A DNA stretch of 64,000 nucleotides from Hyaloperonospora brassicae. Taxonomy: Eukaryota; Oomycota; Peronosporomycetes; Peronosporales; Peronosporaceae. The stretch lies in the NCBI GenBank assembly GCA_947650285.1, contig CANTFL010000714.1:24273-88272 (forward strand), given 5' to 3'. Position 1 is the first letter of the stretch. Each line of letters starts with the position of its first letter. The notes beneath the pieces are model-generated. The model worked only from the letters and a program-made list of their open reading frames with translations. It searched no databases and was not told the origin of the DNA. Of the stretch, positions 56,031 through 64,000 are shown in pieces. A program made the translations under genes and the position numbers.

Positions 56031-59000
56031 CGAAGGGCCGCGAGGTCACTAGTAAAGTAGAGCGTACGCAGTCGCGTTCCCTCGTGGTGGAAAAAAGCCA
56101 GACGACGACGGTCAGCACGTTTTCGACAGATTGGTTTATATAATGCAGCAAAAATGGTTTAAAACAGGGTGTGGCGATGGGCCGTGCGTGCGTCCCATCG
56201 TTGAGAGGTTCTGAGTGTACATTTGCTCGACGGGCGCGGCACTTTGTCAGCGGTAGTCGGACACGAATGTACCACTGCTACTACTTGTGCTGTCGACTTT
56301 GTGTAGTAGTCGTAGATGTCGTCGATGTCGTAGTGGTAGAAGAAGTAGATGCAGTACTTGTAGTAGATCGTAGTAGTAGTATTAAACAAAGTAGTTGTTC
56401 TTCTGATTGCACTGTAGCAGTCGTAGTCGTAGCGCCATCTCCGGGCGTTTGTATCAAACCCGTACGCCGCACACTTTGTGGTATGCGCATCGTTGTCTAT
56501 GCTTAGCGGCGGACAGAGTGCGCTTTTGGACGACCAGAGTGAAGTTATAGGACCTGCCACTGCGACCTGGTCAACAAAGCCCAAGCGTACAGTCGACAGG
56601 ACGATAGCAAGACGATGGTCGTGCAACTTCTTGGCGAATCGCTGGTCGTTCCGTCATCTGCAAGCGACTGCAGCGACAGCGACGAAAGATAAGGACGTGG
56701 CGTACGAGAAAAAATGCTCGTGACGTTGCTACTGGAACAACATCACAAAGGGATAAGCGCGTACATAACGATCTTTTGGCGCGTCGCTTGATCGAGCGAA
56801 CCTTTTTTTCGAGCGTGCTCGAGTCATCATCGGACCCAGAAAGTCAGCGCGAGCGCACGAATGGACGAGCGTCATGAGTCCACTGCTTTTGATTCCATTC
56901 TTTGTATTGTGCCATTGAGCAGAGCGGTGCGAAAGCCAAATGGGCGGCGGTCGAAGATTTCCATCGAAGTGTTTGTGTCACGACAGTCGAATCGAATTCC
57001 GACAATGGAATGACAGACCGGTCGAACGCCGTTGACAAAGCCTGAACACCGACTCTGATGATTGAGGTTGAAGAGCGTATAGGCTTCGAAGGCCGAGGAC
57101 GTAATGGTTGCAACAAGTAGATACAGGACGAAGACAACGTCTTCACCGACACGAGTAGACGCGTTGTGTCTACAAAGTCAAAGCGCCCATGCAGCGCCAC
57201 AAGAAATGGAACCAGACGGACGATCAACGTCTCGTACCTTCTCTTGGGTCACGGTGTGTCTCTGACACAATGTCAGTGGCTCCTGAGAGGGCAGACACAC
57301 TTTTTTCGCGCAGCAGTCAGTCACTCGATGGATCAGATACGAACAGATCATGCGGACACTGTCGAAATGAGACGTTTTCACCACAATCCGGCCCCTCCAA
57401 TGTTGAGCTCCTCGGAGAGATAGACGGCGGGTTGGCGTTCTCCTCCTCGCGTCTCTTCGGTGTTCGCCTCCTCGTCAGGGCCGCGCCAGCGGTGCAGGGT
57501 TTGTGCCTTTTATGGCGCTACCACGTTAAACACATCCGCTCCGCCAGGGCCCGCAGTATGCAAGTTACTTGGTTGCGCCCGCGTCGCGTTGTATTGGTTG
57601 GTTCCCGGTAGGGTTTTCCCGTTCGTTCTTTCATCTTCGGGCCCTTTATTTTCCGTCCCGGGCCGTATTTTTTATTTTTAGTTTATTTTAATGGAGTATT
57701 CATAATATCCTCACAGGGAGAGGCGCAAGGCACGAAATAAGGGGTTGTTTCCCCACCCAGTCACTTCGGTGTTCCCTCCACCTCGGGGGCCCCAGGCGGT
57801 TCACAAGGGGTTTTTTTTTTATCACGCTTCCCCCCTTTTACTCTCCGGCGGCGGTACCTTCCCCTCTTCTTGTCCTTGAATATTTGAGATCGACTGTAGT
57901 TGTTGATGGAGGTTTCCCGTTCTCCCCTGCTCTTCGACCTTTATTTCCTCTTTCTTTTTTTTTTATAAAACCCAAAGGGGGCCCCGGCCTTTGCTGGAGA
58001 TTTTCTCGCTCAACTGCATCTGACATCTCGTTGCAATCGATTTGCGGTTCGGCAGGACATGCTCTGGTCTGTTGGTGGCCTCAGCCTCCTTATCGCATGC
58101 GTAACTGCAACGTCGAGGACGAACTGCAACGTCTCACTCCGCGGAATGGCAACACGCGGATGTAATGGTGCACAAAACGCCTTCATCCGCGCGACTGAGC
58201 CGGTTGGCCGAGCCAGAAAATGGACACAGCAGAGCACGCCATCGTCGCGGTGAGACCAGGAACCTCGACGCAAAAGCAGCTTGGCCCGGGCTTGGCTTGC
58301 CAGGATTCGCTCTACACGGTGACTAGCCGCGATATGCGGCCCGGGCGCACTTACATCCTTCCTCAATGCTTTCTTAGACGTGGGGCTTCGAGCTGACTCT
58401 CCTGGAATCGACACTCGGAGTTGCCCGTGCGGTTTACGGGGAAGTTCCTCATGCACTGGACGATCTCTGGGGCCAAAGTTGGTCCTAACTTTGAGCTTAC
58501 AGGGACAAAAAGAGCGATCTACGCGGAGCCATTGACAAGCTAACGTGTGCCTGCAGATGCGCATTGCCATGCGATCGAGCACGTCTTGTGCGTAACTAAC
58601 GTGACCGCTCTGCAAGAGCTGCACCGGCGACCGGTATCGTACCACAACGTCGTTGTCTGCCCTGCAGCGTCGACGCATCTCCTTTGAGAAAGCAGAAGCT
58701 GATGGCCATTGGGATAGTCGGTTCGGCACACCGGCTTTGACGCTGCGAGTCTAAACAGAACCGGCTCTCTGGTTGTTTAGACGAACACTTCAACTCGTCT
58801 GACGGACTGTTTGGTAGCCAACTGCTATCGTCTCGTGCACCGATATCGAAGTGGCGTCTCCTCATATGGTCGACGACTTCTGCGCTTTGTTAACACCGCA
58901 CTGTATCCTCTTTCGAAGTGAAATTCCTTCAGCTTACGGGGAAGTCTTCTCCACCCTGAACGAACCTTTGGGCTATCCGCGTTTCGAGACGGTATTTAAC

Positions 59001-59680
59001 AGTCGCAGCCGTTGGTCGACATGATCTTCCGAGGCGTCAAATGCCCCCAATCTCCTCGCTCGGTATCGGATCCCTCGTCGCGTCCACTACACGTCTCACG
59101 CATCTCCTCCAGCTGAGTGCTGCACAGACTGTGTGGGAATCACGTCGTGCAGACGGAAGAATCCACTGAAACAGCGGGTTGCATCGTACATGATCCATTG
59201 TCACGCTTCACTGGATGATAAACTACTACGTACGTCGCCGTTTCTCGCGGCAGACGTTCGTTCGTTCGCATAGTCTCTGCATGCAAAGCAACAACGAGCC
59301 GTCTGCAGCAGCCCCTGACCAGGGCAGCGCTGCCAACAACCGGGGCTTTTGCCAGCGCCCATCGCGTCAACGCCGTCTCTGCACGTCGATTTCTCTGTTC
59401 CGATCCGTCACCCGGCGCCGTATCCAGCATCTGTAGTCCTCCTCCTGCCCTGTGCGTGCGCCAAATTTCTCCTCGCCCATGCGGCATGCGGACGAGGGAG
59501 CAGTCACGACGAGCTGAGCGCAAACTCGCTCCATTCGCCGCGCTGCAACGGGTCCACCGCTTGCCATTTGGCAATTCGCGAGCTCTCCGCCACCCTCGAC
59601 CCACCTACGGCAACAACATCAACAACATCACCAACATCAACAGCAACAGCAAGTACAGTACCCCTCGTCCAGTCACTCGC
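56031..59680. other. Intergenic region with low-complexity patches, no firm gene
   Basis: A GTA/GTC-rich stretch (56281-56390) is microsatellite-like. Frames of up to 239 residues occur on the minus strand at 58010-58729, but without a domain and with competing frames. 57600-57970 is unusually rich in homopolymer runs. A short possible secreted peptide lies at 58059. Confidence 0.4.
58059..58253 (+). CDS. Possible small secreted protein, 64 residues
   Basis: ATG start followed by a hydrophobic N-terminus (MLWSVGGLSLLIACVTATS) that could be a signal peptide with cleavage near residue 19. The mature part would have about 45 residues with two cysteines. No effector motif such as RxLR is seen. 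Short, with no neighbouring support; could be chance. Confidence 0.2.
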   Translation: MLWSVGGLSLLIACVTATSRTNCNVSLRGMATRGCNGAQNAFIRATEPVGRARKWTQQSTPSSR

Positions 59681-59687
59681 CCTGTCA

Positions 59688-61115
59688 ATGGTCAAACGTC
59701 TCTTCTTCACGCTCGAAGATGCAAAGATCTCCTTCAGCTTCTTCGGCCGCATGCGCGGCGTCGGGACGCCTGCGAGCGCGCCGGCCAACTTGCCCGCGCC
59801 GGTCCCGTGCTCGGCGCACTCGCGACTGGCCTCATGGCGCTCGCTAACATTTACGCGTCCGTGGCCATGTCCAAAGTACTGCCACCGCTCCGAGAGCTCC
59901 GTAGAATACCTTCAGTGACTTGGGCGAGTGGTGCCTGGGCAAAACGGGTCGCTGGCTCAGCGTCGTGTCCTGTACCGGCCCGTGCCTCCTCATGCCCTGT
60001 GTCTTCCTCGTGCTCGGCGGCGGTCTGCTCGACCGGCTCTTCCCCAACGCATGGAGCACCACCGTGTGGATCATCCCCGCGACGATCACAGTGTTCCCGC
60101 TGGCGTTAGTCCCGACGCTGAAAGAAGGCGCTTTGGGCCGCGTTCGCGGGCCGTATGGGTACGCTCATTGCCGACGGGTTGGGCATTGCCATTAATGCGC
60201 ACGGCATGCGCGACCACCCGTCGGTGCCGCCGCCCGAGCTGAGCTCCGCCTCAAGTCGCGGGCGCCTTTGGCAGTCTCGCAATGGGCTTTGGCGCGGGTA
60301 TTGTCCTGTCGGACGTCCAGCGCCAACACAGCGACCTGACGCGCGTCCCGCGGGTCGTTGTGGCCACAATGATCTTTGTCATGTGCATCCTCCTCGTGCT
60401 CGGCCTCGTGCTGCACGGCGTGGGGTGCCAAATCTCGGGCAACTTGCTGTACATTATCTACCCGGACGCGAGCACGGGGCTGACGCTCTTTGGCTTTGCC
60501 TCAAGTGGGCACTGTCGTGCTCGCGTACATTGCCATGCAAATGCACGTCACGATCGCCTTCGCCGTGCTCATTAACCCGGCGTTCTACATTGCCGAGCGC
60601 CTCGTGCTCGGCATGCACGAGAAGAGGCGGTCGAGGTGGAAACCGGTTTGGCGTTTCACGAATCCGGCCCCTGGGCTGCCCAAGACGAGCGAAGTGTCCG
60701 CAGTGAGCGCCACGTCCAGTCGTCGCCTGCGGACGTCCGTGTTCCCGCTCACGGGCGAGCTCACCAACGACCACGAGCTCGAAGCGGCCGAGTACCGCGG
60801 CGCGAACGCGATCAAGTACATTGTGCTGCGCCTCGCGATCATTGTCGTGCTCGTGGTGCTGTCCATTATCTTTGCCGACTACTTTTCCGACTTTGTCGAC
60901 TTTGTGGGCGCGTCGGCCATCACGGCCAATTGCATTGTGTTGCCGACGATTTTCTACCCATGAAGACGTGGCAGACCGTCCCAATGTACGAGAAGGTGGG
61001 GGCCGGCGTCGTCATTGTCGTGTGCACGGTCCTCGGCTGCTATTCGACGTACACTGCTGGCAAGAATTTGTTTTATCCGTCCGACTCGGACGTTGTTCCT
61101 GCACGCTCGCGACGC
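59688..61115 (+). pseudogene. AAAP-family amino-acid permease with about six frameshifts
   Basis: Pieces in five or more successive frames line up into one transporter of about 470 residues. MVKRLFFTLEDAKISFSFF; LARAGPVLGALATGLMALAN; SCTGPCLLMPCVFLVLGGGL; ITVFPLALVPTLKEG; MGTLIADGLGIAINAHGM; QRQHSDLTRVPRVVVATMIF and LHGVGCQISGNLLYIIYP; VVLAYIAMQMHVTIAFAVL; ITANCIVLPTIFYP; then VIVVCTVLGCYSTYTAGKN. About ten membrane segments can be counted. AAAP proteins move amino acids with protons across plasma or vacuolar membranes. Almost all breaks are single-base indels with intact codons on both sides and few substitutions, so sequencing error is as likely as gene death. ATG 59688 is the apparent start, although the frame is open upstream. 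Confidence 0.7.
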
Positions 61116-61185
61116 CGAGTTTTCAAGACGCAGTGTACTTCAATCGAACGGCGCTGTAGCTTGTCAAGTCATCATCCTCTCACTA

Positions 61186-61235
61186 CAACTACTACTAATG
61201 CTACTGCTACTGCTACTACTGCTACACTCTCGACG
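61186..61235. repeat. Trinucleotide microsatellite (ACT/GCT type)
   Basis: A run of ACTACTACTAATGCTACTGC-type triplets downstream of the permease. Just after, at about 61320-61345, a (GTTT)n tract occurs. Confidence 0.7.
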
Positions 61236-61429
61236 ATCGCTCGCGATGTGGCATGGTACGGACGACATGTTTGTGAATAAGTAAATACAAAAATCCTGCG
61301 TTTGTGCCACTGTGAAGCGACATGTTTGTTTGTTTGTTTGTTTTCGTGCGTGCGTGCATCTGAACGTATGCGCGACCAGGAGATGCTGGTTGAGCGATGG
61401 ATGGAGCTGGGGCCTACATGTGGGCAGGT

Positions 61430-62030
61430 TAATTGCTACATGTATGATAAGAGACCGACGAGGGAGGTTGGTGAAGGTGCGTGTGCTTCCAACTTGTTGT
61501 ACTAGCATGGGTATCGGAGGAAAGTCGTGCTGACAGTATCGTCGCCTGTGGAGTGGATGTTTGTTGTCCAGCTGCTGTTTGTCGCAGAACTGGCGATACG
61601 AGTGATGACTTAGGCACTCGTGACCAGTGATGCCGAGGAAGCAACAAGAGAAGATCTCGAACGGGCGAGAGATAGATGGAGTGATGAGCGCATAACACAT
61701 TCCAGTCCGCATAATTACCTTTCTGTGAGACGAAAGATGCGCAGAGTATCGAGCTGAGCAATTGCGCCGCTTTGTACTGCAAACACGAACGACTGCGTGG
61801 CCGTAGCTTATTGTATGCTACACGCGCCAGGCACTTGACGTGCTGGTCTAAACGCGGGTCAAAACACGTAATTTAGATGAATCGACCAACCTGAGAAGAT
61901 GTCTGTCTTTCTCCCGAGCAGGAGACATTCGTGAGGATCATCTGATCAAAGCCGTAGCGAGTCAGTGCACCACTCACCTGCAGTCGATCCTTGAAGCCTG
62001 ACACGGTCGTCAGAATCGACTATCCGCATT
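61430..62030 (-). other. Possible exons of an unrecognised gene
   Basis: On the minus strand a frame near 62020-61880 reads LTTVSGFKDRLQVSGALTRY and GFDQMILTNVSC. A second piece near 61790-61725 (YKAAQLLSSILCASFVSQK) is bounded by TTTGCAG and AAAG|GTAATT, which look like splice sites. I do not recognise the protein, and the pieces cannot be joined with certainty. Confidence 0.25.
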
Positions 62031-62372
62031 CACATTCGCTCCTGGTGCGAGTACAGACGGACGCAGCGACAGTTTGCTTTGACAACCACACAAATAAAGA
62101 CCGCAGCTTTCAGCACACCAGCCTGAACAAGAGCCTTTTCGTCTTTTCGCTCACAGTGCATCGCTATGTAAGCATTACTCATGCAGCTTCACTCAGCAAA
62201 GAAGAAGGAGAAGGCGTTGCGAATCGAAATCAATCTTTATACCATTACCGTTACTTATCAACTTAAAATAGAGCGGCCCTGAACGATAGCGCCACTGCAA
62301 ACAGCTACAACCACTTTGTATTCTCGGCTCCACGCCGTTGACCGAAATCAGGGCTTGACCGAGACTAGGGCT

Positions 62373-62392
62373 GGGGGGGGGGGGGGGGGGGG
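62373..62392 (+). repeat. Poly-G run of 20
   Basis: Twenty consecutive G within a short degenerate repeat of GACTAGGGCTGACC-like units (62350-62465). Such a run is prone to length error in any assembly. Confidence 0.8.
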
Positions 62393-62582
62393 ACTGAGAC
62401 TAGGGCTGACCACAACTAGGGTTTGACCGAGACGGGGAAAGGGGGGGACTAAGACTAGGGCTATCTAACTTGCGCCACACGAATACTCCCCGGTGCACGT
62501 GCTCATACCGGTATTACCGCCAACAAGCACCACAAAGTCGGCACCGACGTGTGTCCGAGTGCCTGAGTGTCCGTCCGGCGAC

Positions 62583-64000
62583 ATGAGCTACAATCGACGC
62601 GGAGGCCTGGCGGCCGCAGTCGCGGGCGCGGCGGCAATCGCGGCGGCAACCGGAGCAGCTACAGCAGTGGCGGGCGCGGCGGCTACCACAGCGCGTCCTC
62701 AATCGGCAACGAGGTCTGTCGACGGTACATGGACAGCGGCAAGTGCGAGTTCGAGCAGATATCGGGCGGGCGGCCGTGTCGGTATCCGCACTTTGTGCGA
62801 CAATTTGAATGACACGCGGCCACAGCGGCGCAATCAAAGACGCGGTCATGTGGCCCGAGCGCCAGCAGCTCTTTACGTGCTCGGCCGACGCGAGCATCAA
62901 GCCCTGGGACTGCGCGACGTGGCAGGAGGTCACGACGATCAGTGTCCAGGACGCGCACCCTCCGTCCAGTACCGGTATTCTCGGCGGTATGACTACCACG
63001 ACCTCAGGCAGCAGCAGCGGTGGTATTGGCTCGACGCACAATAACAGCAGACACAGTACGTCTGGAGGAGCTCGAAGCTCTTCGTCGCGCGATGCGCATT
63101 CGGACGGCGTCATGGCGCTCGTGCTGTGTGGCTCATGATCCCTTCGCAGGCTTTGCCGGCTGCTTTCGACCGAATCCGAAGGTGTCGATCGGAATGGTCA
63201 GGGGATGGAACCGGAGAACGCTCAAGCGCCTCCGTTCGAGTTCGTAGCGTCCGAGAGTTCGCCATTTGCCCACACAATGAGCGTCCGGCACTGGCTGTGG
63301 CGACCGACAGGACGGGTAACGCCACGCTGTTCAGCGGGGGTGCTGACGGTCGCATCCGCACCGCAGATGGACACATCGAGCAACCAGTTCGCGGCAGGGG
63401 TCATGGACGGCCACGTGCGAGGGTGACGCGACTCAAGACATTTGCCGTGGGCAGCGTGCCGATCTTGGCGTCAGCGAGCGTCGACCTTCGACGATTCGGC
63501 TTGGGACTTGGCCACGTACCAGTGCGGAAAGTGCTTGCTGCTGAAGATAATGGCCACACGGATGCCGTCATGGATCTCGAGTTTTGGGTGAACCAGAACG
63601 AGACGTTCTCTATCAGTGGCGGCCTGGACGCCGAGATCATTGTCTGGGGCCTCACGCCGCTGTTCTACAGCTGTTTAAAGAAACGCAGGACTCGCAGGTG
63701 ACGGCATTGTGCGGCACGCAGGACACTGCACAAGCCCCGATCCTTCTTATTGGCATGGCGGTACGTTGCTGTCGTCACACTTCCGTGTGCCTCATGCCCA
63801 GTGTCTGAACTTGTCCTTTTGCTGCTTTTTGTCCAGGATGGCACGATCTCTGTGGGAAGAGCTGCCGTCGTTTGCGTACAAGACGACATTGGGCGCCGAT
63901 CTCAATCAAGGTCACCATGATGCTGTGCGCGCATTACCACCGGTCCAAGCAATACGTTCTTCTCCACTGGCAACGATCAAAAGATGATTGCTTGGCAGAT
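62583..64000 (+). pseudogene. CCCH zinc-finger / WD40-repeat protein, frameshifted, runs off the right edge
   Basis: ATG at 62583 starts MSYNRRGG. After a frameshift comes a Gly/Arg/Ser-rich RGG-like stretch (RSRGRGGNRGGNRSSYSSGG) and a CCCH finger at about 62716-62790, spaced CX8CX10CX3H (CRRYMDSGKC...CRYPH). WD40 blades follow: HSGAIKDAVMWPERQQLF and ASIKPWD, a Ser/Gly-rich insertion, then VPILASASVD, LATYQCGKVLAAEDNGHTD and AVMDLEFW, ISGGLDAEIIVW. A short intron is likely at about 63759-63837 (GCG|GTACGT...TCCAG|GATGGC). At least five frame changes occur. The layout is that of ZFWD-type proteins, probably RNA-associated. Incomplete at the window end. Confidence 0.65.

Noticed and set aside
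58010..58729. 239-residue minus-strand ORF
   Set aside because: Arg/Ser-rich composition typical of a GC-rich chance frame, no domain, and competing frames on both strands.
61164..61712. 182-residue minus-strand ORF ending in poly-Ser
   Set aside because: The Ser tract is the translated microsatellite and the rest shows no domain; only small parts look like exons.
62340..62470. Repeats with TAGGG around the poly-G run as telomere remnant
   Set aside because: The unit is irregular and does not match the TTTAGGG oomycete telomere repeat in phase.
1..64000. CRISPR array, bacterial operon or phage
   Set aside because: No spaced identical repeats with unique spacers; genes are eukaryotic with introns and LTR/LINE elements.

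Overview
The window reads as nuclear DNA of a plant-associated oomycete (Phytophthora or downy-mildew type). The evidence is a Nep1-like (NLP) gene whose start codon sits just behind a match to the oomycete core promoter (initiator plus flanking region). There is also a split gene with a bZIP followed by a START-like region, an amino-acid permease of the AAAP type, and Ty3/gypsy elements of the kind that fill oomycete genomes. Most of the 64 kb is transposon; only the first 4 kb and the last 11 kb hold host genes.

Layout. 1-4.5 kb: one intact NLP gene, a 90-bp in-frame tandem duplication, and otherwise nothing recognisable. 4.5-12.2 kb: a complete but decayed Ty3/gypsy element (family 1) with 5-bp target duplications, LTRs of about 520 bp, gag-PR-RT-RNaseH-IN-chromodomain on the + strand and a long antisense ORF in its 3' third. 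12.2-29.3 kb: an AT-rich, stop-rich block without a convincing gene. It holds a very old LTR element, seen as a diverged LTR pair carrying a 15-bp minisatellite and as a protease fossil. 29.3-45.4 kb: a family-2 gypsy element (+ strand), heavily decayed and split in its RT by an 8.8-kb LINE (- strand) flanked by a 7-bp duplication. 45.5-53.2 kb: a second, better preserved family-2 element in the opposite orientation. The two meet tail to tail and share arms of about 2.9 kb that are almost identical, while the sequence on both sides is clearly diverged. 53.2-64 kb: three host genes (bZIP/START-like on -, AAAP permease on +, CCCH/WD40 protein on +, running off the edge), each interrupted by single-base frameshifts.

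The most unusual signals are structural. The family-1 LTR carries about eleven consecutive small hairpins, and at least one stem differs between the two LTRs by a compensatory pair of changes. The family-2 elements carry perfect hairpins with 7-12 bp stems every few tens to hundreds of bases through LTR, gag, PR, IN and antisense ORF; the LINE and host genes, read by eye, do not. Both gypsy families, although different in sequence, carry an antisense ORF at the same place, with an acidic serine-rich N-terminus and a coiled-coil C-terminus overlapping the end of pol. Together these suggest an oomycete gypsy lineage with structured RNA and an additional antisense protein.

All calls are from reading the sequence; no database search or folding program was run.
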